NCBI GenBank assembly: GCA_035385585.1
Contig: DAOOKJ010000001.1
Span: 5,299 to 69,298 of the forward strand
DNA length: 64,000 nucleotides
Source of the DNA: DAOOKJ01 sp035385585
GTDB taxonomy: Bacteria; Patescibacteriota; Minisyncoccia; UBA6257
Reading direction: 5' to 3'
The translations under genes and the position numbers were made by a program. This document shows, in pieces, positions 7,530 to 14,883 of the stretch. Positions within the stretch are counted from its first letter, which is position 1. Each line of letters opens with the position of its first letter. The notes beneath the pieces were generated by a model. It did not search any database and was not told the DNA's origin. It saw nothing but the letters and a program-made list of their open reading frames with translations.

Positions 7530-7616
7530 CGGAGGAGGTGAGATTTGAACTCACGAGGGGATTGCTCCCCAACAGGTTTTCAAGACCTGCGCCATAAACC
7601 ACTCGGCCACTCCTCC
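7530..7616 (-). tRNA. tRNA-Ser (anticodon UGA)
   Basis: Class II cloverleaf with acceptor GGAGGAG/CTCCTCC, anticodon loop CTTGAAA, a long variable arm (TTGGGGAGCAATCCCCTC), T-loop TTCAAAT and discriminator G. CCA is not encoded. Confidence 0.95.
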
Positions 7617-7794
7617 TTTGGATTCTGGTTAAAATGAAAAAACTATCCAAAGTCCTTGTTCTCCCCTTAAATATTTATTTAAAATAAAAGGATATTAAAA
7701 ATTGCCAAAACGGTAATTCTAATTTTAACACAAATTTATAGCATTTGCAAAATTAACTTATAAATTGAATAAATAAACACAGGACAAAGGAAAA
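7617..7794. other. A+T-rich spacer between divergent tRNA units
   Basis: I see no reading frame or convincing structure here. It separates the leftward tRNA-Ser(UGA) gene from the rightward tRNA-Arg unit and should contain the tRNA-Ser promoter, which I could not define. Confidence 0.5.
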
Positions 7795-7823
7795 TTGAAT
7801 AAAAAATAATTTTATAGTAAAAT
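7795..7823 (+). promoter_or_regulatory. Promoter of the tRNA-Arg/tRNA-Lys/cca/tRNA-Pro unit
   Basis: TTGAAT (7795-7800), a 17-nt spacer and TAAAAT (7818-7823). The predicted start is within a few nt of the tRNA-Arg 5' end. Confidence 0.65.
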
Positions 7824-7832
7824 ACTAAAACT

Positions 7833-7905
7833 GCCCTTGTAGCTTAACTGGATAAAGCGCTGGTCTTCGGAACCAGTGATGTAGGTTCAACTCCTACCAG
7901 GGGCA
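7833..7905 (+). tRNA. tRNA-Arg (anticodon UCG)
   Basis: Complete cloverleaf: acceptor GCCCTTG/CAGGGGC with one G-U pair, anticodon loop CTTCGGA, T-loop TTCAACT, discriminator A. CCA is not encoded. Confidence 0.95.
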
Positions 7906-7909
7906 CTTT

Positions 7910-7982
7910 GCCTCCGTAGCTCAACTGGCAGAGCAGCGGCCTCTTAAGCCGTTGGTTGCGCGTCCGAATCGCGCCGGAGGCA
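7910..7982 (+). tRNA. tRNA-Lys (anticodon CUU), C55 in the T-loop
   Basis: Acceptor GCCTCCG/CGGAGGC and anticodon loop CTCTTAA are regular and the D-loop keeps GG. The T-loop reads TCCGAAT, so C replaces the nearly invariant U at position 55. It lies 4 nt after tRNA-Arg and 8 nt before the cca start codon. CCA is not encoded. Confidence 0.93.
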
Positions 7983-7990
7983 CAAATAAA

Positions 7991-9565
7991 ATGTCTTATA
8001 TTAAAAGCCAAAATTCAAAATTGATAATTAATCTTCCTCCCGAAGTTTTGTTTTGTTTAAATGAGCTTCTAAAAGCTAACTTTGAGGCTTATCTTGTTGG
8101 CGGCTGTGTACGGGATATCCTATTAAATAAAAAACCAAAGGATTTTGATATTGCTACCGATGCTCTACCAACTCAAATTCAAAAAATATTTAACAATAGT
8201 TTATACGAAAATCAATTTGGAACAGTGGTTGTAAAAACAGATTCCAATGATGAATTCCTTAAAACTATTGAAATTACTACTTTTAGAAAAGAAGGTAAAT
8301 ATTCTGATAAAAGACACCCGGATGAAGTTAAATTCGCCAAAACGATCGAAGAAGATTTGGCTCGTAGAGATTTTACAATAAACGCCATGGCTTTAGAAAT
8401 TCATCTGCCCAAATTTTTACAAAGTAAAAACCTGGGCAGGCAAGAAATAAAAAATACAGAATATAAAATACCAAATACAAAATACCGAGTGGTTGATCCT
8501 TTTGATGGTCAAAGAGATTTGAAAAAGAAATTAATTCGAGCGGTAGGCAACCCTCAAAAAAGATTTGAAGAAGATGCTTTGCGTTTAATCAGAGCGATTC
8601 GCTTGGCTTGTGAATTGAACTTTAAAATAGAAAAAAATACTTTTGAGGCTATTAAAAAAAATTCAAATCTGATTAATTGCATTGCTAAGGAAAGAGTTAG
8701 AGACGAATTTATAAAAATCATTCAAACAGAAAATGCAATGAAAGGAATAATACTCCTAGAAAAAACCGGTTTATTAAAACAAATCATTCCAGAATTGGAA
8801 GAAGGAATTGGGATGAACCAAAACAAACATCATATTTATACCTTATTTGAACATTTAATTCGGTCTTTAGATTATGCCGCTAAGAAACAGTATAGCCTGG
8901 AGGTAAGACTCGCGAGTTTGTTTCATGATATTGGCAAGGCAAGAACAAAAGAGGGAAAAGGAATAAATGCCACTTTCTATAATCATGAGATTGTTGGCAC
9001 TAAAATGTTAGAGAAAATATTAGAAAGATTAAAATTTTCAAACGAGATTAAAGATAAAGTGCTAAAATTAGTTCGCTATCACGGATTTGTCTATGAGCCA
9101 GAGATAACTACAGATTCTTCTGTCCGGCGACTACTAATAAAAGTAGGTAAAGAAAACATTGAAGAGTTGGCTCAAGTAAGAGAGGCGGATAGAATCGGCT
9201 CTGGCTGTCCGAAAGCAATTCCTTTCAGATTGCGTCATTTCCTTTTTAGAGTAGAAAAGATTCTAAAAGAAATGTCAGGCGAAGAGCCATCTCTAAAAAT
9301 TCTAAAAGTAAATGGTTACGATGTTCTAAAAACTTTAAAAATTAAACCCGGGCCAGAAGTAGGAATCATTTTAAATATTTTGCTTGAAGAAGTTTTAGAT
9401 AATCCGGAAAAAAACAACAGGGATTATCTCTTAAAAAGAATCGTTGAACTAAATAAATTATCGGACAAAGAATTAGGTACATTAAACAAAAAAGCAAAAG
9501 AAAAATACAAAAATCTTTTACAGGAAGAAGAGCAAAAAATTAAAAAGAAATACAAAGTAGCATAA
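7991..9565 (+). CDS. cca: CCA-adding tRNA nucleotidyltransferase with HD domain
   Basis: The 524-residue protein has the class II nucleotidyltransferase head at about 25-190: VGGCVRD for nucleotide and tRNA contact and the metal-binding pair in KDFDIATDA. The RNA-binding neck and body follow (RFEEDALRLIRAIRLACEL), then an HD phosphohydrolase domain (LFHDIGKARTKEG) at about 310-330. It would add or repair the 3' CCA of tRNAs, needed here since ten of eleven tRNA genes in the window lack encoded CCA. ATG at 7991 is 8 nt after tRNA-Lys, and the stop is 2 nt before tRNA-Pro, so enzyme and substrates share a transcript. Confidence 0.96.
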   Translation: MSYIKSQNSKLIINLPPEVLFCLNELLKANFEAYLVGGCVRDILLNKKPKDFDIATDALPTQIQKIFNNSLYENQFGTVVVKTDSNDEFLKTIEITTFRKEGKYSDKRHPDEVKFAKTIEEDLARRDFTINAMALEIHLPKFLQSKNLGRQEIKNTEYKIPNTKYRVVDPFDGQRDLKKKLIRAVGNPQKRFEEDALRLIRAIRLACELNFKIEKNTFEAIKKNSNLINCIAKERVRDEFIKIIQTENAMKGIILLEKTGLLKQIIPELEEGIGMNQNKHHIYTLFEHLIRSLDYAAKKQYSLEVRLASLFHDIGKARTKEGKGINATFYNHEIVGTKMLEKILERLKFSNEIKDKVLKLVRYHGFVYEPEITTDSSVRRLLIKVGKENIEELAQVREADRIGSGCPKAIPFRLRHFLFRVEKILKEMSGEEPSLKILKVNGYDVLKTLKIKPGPEVGIILNILLEEVLDNPEKNNRDYLLKRIVELNKLSDKELGTLNKKAKEKYKNLLQEEEQKIKKKYKVA

Positions 9566-9567
9566 TT

Positions 9568-9641
9568 CGGGCTGTAGCGCAGTGGCTTAGCGCGCATCGT
9601 TCGGGACGATGAGGTCGTGGGTTCAAATCCCACCAGCCCGA
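9568..9641 (+). tRNA. tRNA-Pro (anticodon CGG)
   Basis: Acceptor CGGGCTG/CAGCCCG, anticodon loop TTCGGGA, T-loop TTCAAAT and discriminator A. The next three bases (9642-9644) are CCA, so this is the one tRNA gene in the window with a possibly encoded CCA end. It starts 2 nt after the cca stop codon. Confidence 0.95.
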
Positions 9642-9644
9642 CCA

Positions 9645-9764
9645 GACAAAAAAGATGCCGGCTTGCCCTGCACCTAATGTGTGGTGCGAAGTCAAAATTC
9701 GGCCATCCGGGATTTTATCCTGCTTTACAAAACTTTATTGGCTAGACCCCATTTCATTTAATTT
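9645..9764. other. Non-coding spacer, comparatively G+C-rich in its first half
   Basis: The stretch at 9655-9750 is richer in G+C than its surroundings and includes a small stem, GCACC/GGTGC at about 9670-9687. The 12-mer CCCTGCACCTAA at 9666-9677 recurs at 25926-25937. It may be a copy of an intergenic repeat or a small RNA. I see no gene. Confidence 0.35.
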
Positions 9765-9793
9765 TTGATTTTTACTTATTTTTGAGTTAAAAT
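9765..9793 (+). promoter_or_regulatory. Promoter of tRNA-Gly(UCC)
   Basis: TTGATT (9765-9770), 17-nt spacer, TAAAAT (9788-9793). The predicted start, about 9800, coincides with a small hairpin. Confidence 0.6.
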
Positions 9794-9798
9794 AGAAT

Positions 9799-9820
9799 AA
9801 AGATCTTAAAGGTCTTTTTT
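9799..9820 (+). promoter_or_regulatory. Terminator-like hairpin at +1 of the tRNA-Gly transcript
   Basis: AAAGATC (9799-9805) pairs with GGTCTTT (9811-9817) with one G-U pair and a TTAAA loop, followed by U residues to 9820. The mature tRNA begins 6 nt later. Confidence 0.6.
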
Positions 9821-9825
9821 ATTAA

Positions 9826-9896
9826 GCGGGTGTAGCACAGTGGTAGTGCAACGGCCTTCCAAGCCGTGGACGTGGGTTCGATCCCCATCACCCGCT
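9826..9896 (+). tRNA. tRNA-Gly (anticodon UCC)
   Basis: Acceptor GCGGGTG/CACCCGC, anticodon loop CTTCCAA, T-loop TTCGATC, discriminator U. CCA is not encoded. Confidence 0.95.
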
Positions 9897-9967
9897 CAAA
9901 ACATTAAATTTATCGTTTGGGAAAGAATGCGTTGTCTCATTTGTAAGCCGAAGCATCTCAAAACATC

Positions 9968-10115
9968 TGTTTGTCCCAATACTGGCTTCAGTACCGACTG
10001 TGGCTCACTCCATTGGCGAGCCACAACCTAAGCTCTCGGGTTAACGGCTTTCGTTTCGCTCAAGAGAAAGCCCGTTAGGGCTACGAGTTTTGCTTCAGCA
10101 GTATTGGAACAAACA
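9968..10115. repeat. G+C-rich structured element bounded by 17-bp imperfect inverted repeats
   Basis: Terminal arms at 9968-9984 and 10099-10115 match as reverse complements at 16 of 17 positions. Inside are a perfect 8-bp stem TGTGGCTC/GAGCCACA (9999-10006, 10018-10025) and an 11-bp bulged stem TAACGG-CTTTC with GAAAG-CCCGTTA (about 10041-10076). By hand count 74 of 148 bases are G or C, well above the surrounding DNA. The whole folds as a closed multibranch structure on either strand. It could be a structured non-coding RNA or a MITE-like repeat. No coding frame here is convincing, and 9897-9967 and 10116-10155 hold nothing I can name. Confidence 0.6.
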
Positions 10116-10155
10116 ACTAATATTTCAGCGCCCATATTTTAATTCACTAAACAAA

Positions 10156-11118
10156 ATGGTTCAAACATTAGAAAAAATTCCTGATTTTTCTCAGAAAGAA
10201 GAAAAATTACAACCAGAAAACGAAGAAAACGAACTTGAAGGAATTATAAAAACAAACTTTAGGACTTTAAAAGAGTGCGCCAAAATAGAAAAACTAGCAG
10301 AGATAGAAACTATTGAAGAATTAGAAAATAATTATAATTCGTTACAAAATATTTTTAATCAAGAAACTCAACAAGAATTTAAAAAAACTTTACCGCCCCA
10401 AAAAAAATTGACTCCTGAAGCTAAAACTGCTTTTAATTCGCTTCCTGATGCTTTAACAAAAGCCTATCAACTTGCTTTTTCTAAAATAAGTTTGGGATTA
10501 TTAGACAATGAATTATCTGAAAATGATATCCTTGAGGCTAATAAAGATTTAAAACTATTAGCTGATAATTTTTCTTCGCTAATTAATGGAAATTTGTTGA
10601 TTGATGAGGAAAAAAACTCTAAAATCACTCCAACTTCTTTTTGTTTGTTTTTTTTAAATCCCGCTCTAAAAGACGAAGAAATCGAACTAATAATCAAGCC
10701 AGAGTCTATAAACGAGCCATCTTTTTATCAAGAGGGGACGGTTAATCTGCGGATTAAGAAAAAAGAAAACGAAAAAGAAAAAAGAGAGCTATCAATTCGT
10801 TTAGATGAATCAGAACATGGTTTGGGCATAGACATTTCCTCAAAAAATTTAGATAAAGTTTTTGGAATAGTTGACAAAATTGTTCAAAAAGAACTAAAAA
10901 ACGAAAAAAATCTCTTTTATCCTCTTGCTAAAGTTATTAAAGAAAACTCTCCTTTAACTCATCATTTTAATACCCTAGATTTCAATTACACAAATAAAGA
11001 AAAATTCAAAAATCTTGAAGATAGTTTTAAAATTTTCGCTGAAAGATTTGAAAATTTTATTAAAATCAAATATCATATTCCATTGTTCAATTCAAATTCT
11101 AGTAAAAATAGAAAATAA
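10156..11118 (+). CDS. Uncharacterised acidic/basic helical protein
   Basis: This is a 320-residue soluble protein with no signal peptide or membrane helix, rich in Glu, Lys and Asn. I see no motif I recognise. The N-terminal third looks mainly helical, and the part after about residue 170 alternates strands and helices (ELIIKPESIN, RELSIRLDESEHGLGIDISS). ATG at 10156 is the likely start: upstream in-frame codons run into the structured element. It ends 4 nt before trpS, so the two are probably cotranscribed. Confidence 0.7.
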   Translation: MVQTLEKIPDFSQKEEKLQPENEENELEGIIKTNFRTLKECAKIEKLAEIETIEELENNYNSLQNIFNQETQQEFKKTLPPQKKLTPEAKTAFNSLPDALTKAYQLAFSKISLGLLDNELSENDILEANKDLKLLADNFSSLINGNLLIDEEKNSKITPTSFCLFFLNPALKDEEIELIIKPESINEPSFYQEGTVNLRIKKKENEKEKRELSIRLDESEHGLGIDISSKNLDKVFGIVDKIVQKELKNEKNLFYPLAKVIKENSPLTHHFNTLDFNYTNKEKFKNLEDSFKIFAERFENFIKIKYHIPLFNSNSSKNRK

Positions 11119-11122
11119 TTTT

Positions 11123-12109
11123 ATGGCTAAAAAAATAATTTTTTCTGGCACTAGGCCAACGGGTCCGCTTCACTTAGGAAATTATTTTGGGGCAATTAAA
11201 GGTTATCTTGATTTACAAAATAACCAGAATTTTACCTGTATTTATGCAGTTGTTGATCTACACGGAATCACTTCTCTTTATAACCAGAACAAATATCAAG
11301 AGCAAATAAATGAATTAATTTTAGAATATTTAGGTTGTGGCCTTAATCCAAATAAATCGCATTTAATTATTCAATCTCAGGTTCCGGAGCATTTAGAACT
11401 TTCTTATTTTCTAGCCACTCTCTACCCGGTTTCCCGGTTAGAGCAACTCCCCACCTATAAAGAAAAGAAAAAAGAACAACCAAAAAATGTTAACTTGGGG
11501 CTTTTATATTATCCAATTCTGATGGCAGCTGACATTTTAATTTACAAATCGGAATTAGTGCCAGTAGGAAAAGACCAACTTCCTCATCTTGAATTAACCA
11601 GAGAAATCGCTAGAATATTTAACAAAAGATTTGGTCAAACTTTTAAAGAGCCTCAGCCCTATTTAACAGGGGGCGCTTATGTTCCTTCTTTAACCGGTGA
11701 AGGAAAAATGTCAAAAACAAATATAAAAAGTTATATCAGTTTAATTGACAATTTAAAAACAATTAAAGCAAAAATCTCTAAAGTGCCAACTGATTCGGGA
11801 AAAGGCAAAACTGTCCCTTTAAAAGGAGGAGTTTTTGCGCTTTTAACTTTGGTTGAACTTTTTGAGGGAAAAGAAAAAAGAAAAGAATACGAAAAAATGT
11901 ATTTAACAACCGGCATTAAGTACCAAATTTTAAAAAATGACCTTTCGCTAAAAATTTACGAAACTTTAAAGCCAATTCAAGAAAAAAGAAAATATTTTAT
12001 ATCAAAACCGCAGCTCATAAAGGAAATTCTTTCAGAAGGAAGAAATTACGCTTCAAAAATTGCTCAAGAAACTCTAAAAGAAGTAAAAATAAAAATGGGG
12101 TTAGAATAA
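11123..12109 (+). CDS. trpS: Tryptophanyl-tRNA synthetase
   Basis: The 328-residue protein has the normal TrpRS length. Class I signatures are present: SGTRPTGPLHLGNY with the HIGH-type HLGN, and GEGKMSKTN as the KMSKS-type loop. The segment MAADILIYKSELVPVGKDQLPHLELTREIA is typical of TrpRS and separates it from TyrRS (only short parts quoted: VPVGKDQ, HLELTR). It charges tRNA-Trp in the cytoplasm. The start is ATG at 11123, 4 nt after the preceding stop, and it is followed 4 nt later by the ABC transporter ATPase. Confidence 0.96.
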   Translation: MAKKIIFSGTRPTGPLHLGNYFGAIKGYLDLQNNQNFTCIYAVVDLHGITSLYNQNKYQEQINELILEYLGCGLNPNKSHLIIQSQVPEHLELSYFLATLYPVSRLEQLPTYKEKKKEQPKNVNLGLLYYPILMAADILIYKSELVPVGKDQLPHLELTREIARIFNKRFGQTFKEPQPYLTGGAYVPSLTGEGKMSKTNIKSYISLIDNLKTIKAKISKVPTDSGKGKTVPLKGGVFALLTLVELFEGKEKRKEYEKMYLTTGIKYQILKNDLSLKIYETLKPIQEKRKYFISKPQLIKEILSEGRNYASKIAQETLKEVKIKMGLE

Positions 12110-12113
12110 AAAT

Positions 12114-13175
12114 ATGGCTATTGATAATGAAATACTGGAAAATGGGGGCCAGGAAATTATTGAAGTAATTCAAGTTGAAAATTTAAAAAAGAATTACAAT
12201 GGTTTTAAAGCTTTGAAAGGAGTTTCTTTTTCTGTAAAGAAAGGAGAAATTTTTGGTTTTTTGGGGCCAAACGGCGCTGGTAAAACCACAACGATTAATA
12301 TTCTTTCTACTTTGACTCTACCAACATCTGGTCTTGTTTTTGTTAACGGCTTTAATGTTGTAACAAGACCAGATATGGTAAGACGCTCCATTGGATTGGT
12401 TTTTCAGGAAACAACATTAGATACTCATTTAACGGCGGAAGAAAATTTATTTCTCCATGCTTACCTTTATGGCGTGCCGAAAAAAGAATTCAATCAAAGA
12501 AAAAGAGAAGTTTTAAGACTCTGCGAACTTTGGGATAAAAGAAAATGGAGAGTTGAAAACTTCTCTGGCGGAATGAAAAGAAGATTAGAAATTAGTCGGG
12601 CTTTAATTCATTGGCCACAAATTCTATTTTTAGACGAACCAACGGTTGGTCTTGACCCTCAAACCAGAACTAAAATATGGGATTATATTTTTTCTGCCAG
12701 AAAACACAAAGAAACAACAATTTTTTTAACTACTCAATATTTAAACGAAGCGGAAAATTGCGACCGCATAGCAATTATAGATAATGGCGAAATTGTAGCA
12801 TTGGATACGCCAGAAAACTTAAAAAAAATGGTTGGCGGAGATATTATAAGTTTTAAAACTTCAGATAATGAGTTAGCGGAAAATGAGTTTAAAGAAAAAT
12901 TTCCTCAATATAAAATAAAAAGAATAGGCAAAGAGTTAAAAAGCGAGGTGGAAAATGGAGACGAGTTTCTGCCAATTTTAGTAAAAGCAATCACACCAAA
13001 AATTATTTCAATTGAACTTCGCCGGCCGACCTTAGACGATGTCTTTCTAGAAATAACCGGCAGAAAAATTCGCGATGATCAAACACTGGCAACAGAAGAG
13101 GAAAAAGAAGAAAGTTTCAATCTAGCTGATCTTTTTTCTCTCTTTCCTAAAAAAAATAAAAAGGATAAAATTTAA
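12114..13175 (+). CDS. ABC transporter ATP-binding protein (DrrA/ABC-2 type)
   Basis: The 353-residue ATPase has Walker A GPNGAGKTT (about residue 50), a Q-loop in LVFQETT, signature FSGGMKRRLE, Walker B ILFLDEPTVGLD and a switch His replaced by TTQYL (Gln in the H-loop position). It carries the extra C-terminal domain of DrrA/CcmA-like exporters (IELRRPTLDDVFLEITGR) and a charged tail. It pairs with the permease that begins 8 nt downstream. Such pairs export drugs, lipids or polysaccharides; the substrate is unknown. The H-loop Gln is seen in related daunorubicin-type exporters and may not mean loss of function. Confidence 0.93.
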   Translation: MAIDNEILENGGQEIIEVIQVENLKKNYNGFKALKGVSFSVKKGEIFGFLGPNGAGKTTTINILSTLTLPTSGLVFVNGFNVVTRPDMVRRSIGLVFQETTLDTHLTAEENLFLHAYLYGVPKKEFNQRKREVLRLCELWDKRKWRVENFSGGMKRRLEISRALIHWPQILFLDEPTVGLDPQTRTKIWDYIFSARKHKETTIFLTTQYLNEAENCDRIAIIDNGEIVALDTPENLKKMVGGDIISFKTSDNELAENEFKEKFPQYKIKRIGKELKSEVENGDEFLPILVKAITPKIISIELRRPTLDDVFLEITGRKIRDDQTLATEEEKEESFNLADLFSLFPKKNKKDKI

Positions 13176-13183
13176 ATTTTAAA

Positions 13184-13996
13184 ATGGAAGAATCACATTC
13201 TTTAAAACATTATCCTTTAAATGTTAGACTGAAATCACTTTATATCATTTGGTATCGAGAGCTTTTAATCTATTGGCGCAATCGAATAAAAGTTTTTACT
13301 TCAATTTTTTTACCTCTTCTTTTAATTGTGTTCTTTGGTGCTGGATTCAAGGCCATTTTTCCAACCAACCTTTTACCCTATGACTTCAGCCAATTCTTTT
13401 ATCCTGGAATTCTATCTCTTTCTACTGCTGTAATGGCAATGAGTTCTACTTTATCTATTGTCTGGGATAGAGAATTCGGTTTTCTGAGAGAGATTTTAGT
13501 CTCCCCAATTCCTCGTTCCAATATCGTTTTAGGAAAAATTTTAGGCGCCACCACAGTCGCTTCAATCCAGGGCGGCTTACTTCTTTTGGTTGCACCTTAT
13601 TTATCCCTGGAGCTGAAATTGATTGACTTTATTGAAATAGTTATTTTCCTTTTAATTTTTAACGCCGGGGTATCAGCTTTAGGAGTGTTTTTTGCCAGTG
13701 GAATAAAAAAGACAGAAAGTTTTTCTATTTTTTTACAAATTGTAATCGCTCCAATGTCTTTCCTCTCTGGAGCTTTCTTCCCCTTAAATAATCTTCCTCT
13801 ATGGATTAAATATCTGGCTCATTTAAATCCTTTTAGCTATGGTGCCGATGGTTTGCGTTGGCTTGTCTTATCTTCCTCCCTCAAAAAAGAAGAAATTCTT
13901 CTTTTTACCCTCCATCCTTTAAATACTTCTATTTTATTTCTGATAATTTTTGATATTATCATCTTTGCCCTAGCGATTTACCGCTTCAAGCGATAA
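13184..13996 (+). CDS. ABC-2 type transporter permease
   Basis: This is a 270-residue protein with about six hydrophobic segments and the ABC-2 permease pattern: an N-terminal amphipathic region (YIIWYRELLIYWRNRIKVF), then WDREFGFLREILVSPIPRS, and SFLSGAFFPLNNLP followed by LNPFSYGADGLRW. It forms the membrane part of the exporter with the upstream ATPase. It ends the trpS-ABC run; the next gene has its own promoter. Confidence 0.93.
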   Translation: MEESHSLKHYPLNVRLKSLYIIWYRELLIYWRNRIKVFTSIFLPLLLIVFFGAGFKAIFPTNLLPYDFSQFFYPGILSLSTAVMAMSSTLSIVWDREFGFLREILVSPIPRSNIVLGKILGATTVASIQGGLLLLVAPYLSLELKLIDFIEIVIFLLIFNAGVSALGVFFASGIKKTESFSIFLQIVIAPMSFLSGAFFPLNNLPLWIKYLAHLNPFSYGADGLRWLVLSSSLKKEEILLFTLHPLNTSILFLIIFDIIIFALAIYRFKR

Positions 13997-14003
13997 TTTC
14001 CGT

Positions 14004-14033
14004 TTGGCAAAAAATCAAAAAATCTGTTATAAT
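14004..14033 (+). promoter_or_regulatory. Promoter upstream of the UPF0173 gene and gyrA
   Basis: TTGGCA (14004-14009), an 18-nt spacer and a perfect TATAAT (14028-14033). The start codon of the hydrolase is 31 nt after the -10 element. Confidence 0.65.
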
Positions 14034-14064
14034 AAATAAATTTTTAATATTTTATTTTTTATTT

Positions 14065-14709
14065 ATGATTATCAGTTGGTTAGGTCATTCTTTCTTTAAA
14101 ATCGAGACTAAAAATAAAGTCATTGCTATTGATCCCTATAATGAAGAGTCTTTAGGATTAAAACCACCTCGTTTTAAAGCGGATATTTTGCTGATTAGCC
14201 ATAATCATAAAGACCACAATAATAAAAAAGCAATTCTAGGCGAACCTTTTATTTTAGAGGAATTAGGAGAAATTGAAACAGACGGTATTTTCATCGAAGG
14301 GATATTAAGCTATCACGATGATGCTAATGGAAAATACCGGGGATTAAATACTATTTTTATTATCTATTCAGAAGAAATGAAATTATGTTTTTTAGGGGAC
14401 TTAGGAGAGAAAAAACTAAAAGAAGAATCACTTCAAAAAGTCTCAAATGCCGATATTCTTTTTATCCCAATTGGAGGAAATTATACAATTGATGGGGAGG
14501 AGGCTATTTCTTTAATCAACCAAATTGAGCCAAAAATTATCATTCCAATGCATTACAAAATAGAAGGACTAAAACTTAAATTAGACTCAGAAGACAAATT
14601 TCTTAAAGCTTTCTCAAAAAAACCAGAAGTTTTGGACAAATTAGTTATCAGAAAAACCCAACTTCCTCAAGAGACAAGAATTGTTCTTTTGAAACCCTTA
14701 TATAAATAG
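14065..14709 (+). CDS. Metallo-beta-lactamase fold hydrolase, UPF0173 family
   Basis: The 214-residue protein shows the metal-binding motif HNHKDH (in LLISHNHKDHNN), a further His in ILSYHDDANG, Asp in CFLGDLGE and the C-terminal His in IIPMHYK. Length and layout match the UPF0173 group, whose substrate is generally unknown. It is cytoplasmic, with no signal peptide. It is followed directly by gyrA once the artificial gap is closed; the intergenic space would then be only about 8 nt. Confidence 0.93.
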   Translation: MIISWLGHSFFKIETKNKVIAIDPYNEESLGLKPPRFKADILLISHNHKDHNNKKAILGEPFILEELGEIETDGIFIEGILSYHDDANGKYRGLNTIFIIYSEEMKLCFLGDLGEKKLKEESLQKVSNADILFIPIGGNYTIDGEEAISLINQIEPKIIIPMHYKIEGLKLKLDSEDKFLKAFSKKPEVLDKLVIRKTQLPQETRIVLLKPLYK

Positions 14710-14883
14710 AATGAAAAAAACAATCAGTNNNNNNNNNNNNNNNNNNNNNNNNNNNNNNNNNNNNNNNNNNNNNNNNNNNNNNNNNNNNNNNNNNNNNNNN
14801 NNNNNNNNNNNNNNNNNNNNNNNNNNNNACAAGAATTGTTCTTTTGAAACCCTTATATAAATAGAATGAAAAAAACAATCAGT
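14674..14883 (+). repeat. 55-nt identical flanks around a run of N (assembly overlap)
   Basis: Bases 14674-14728 and 14829-14883 are identical over 55 nt, both covering the end of the hydrolase gene and the first 18 nt of gyrA. This is what an unmerged contig overlap looks like and is not a biological repeat. Confidence 0.9.
14729..14828. other. Scaffold gap of 100 N
   Basis: Exactly 100 undetermined bases, a conventional placeholder length. Because the flanks repeat each other, the true gap is probably negative and no gene is likely to be missing. Confidence 0.95.

Noticed and set aside
9840..10031. Plus-strand open frame across tRNA-Gly
   Set aside because: It begins inside the tRNA and runs into the structured element; no ribosome site and no protein-like character.
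14648..14878. Minus-strand open frame through the N run
   Set aside because: It exists only because of undetermined bases and the duplicated contig ends.
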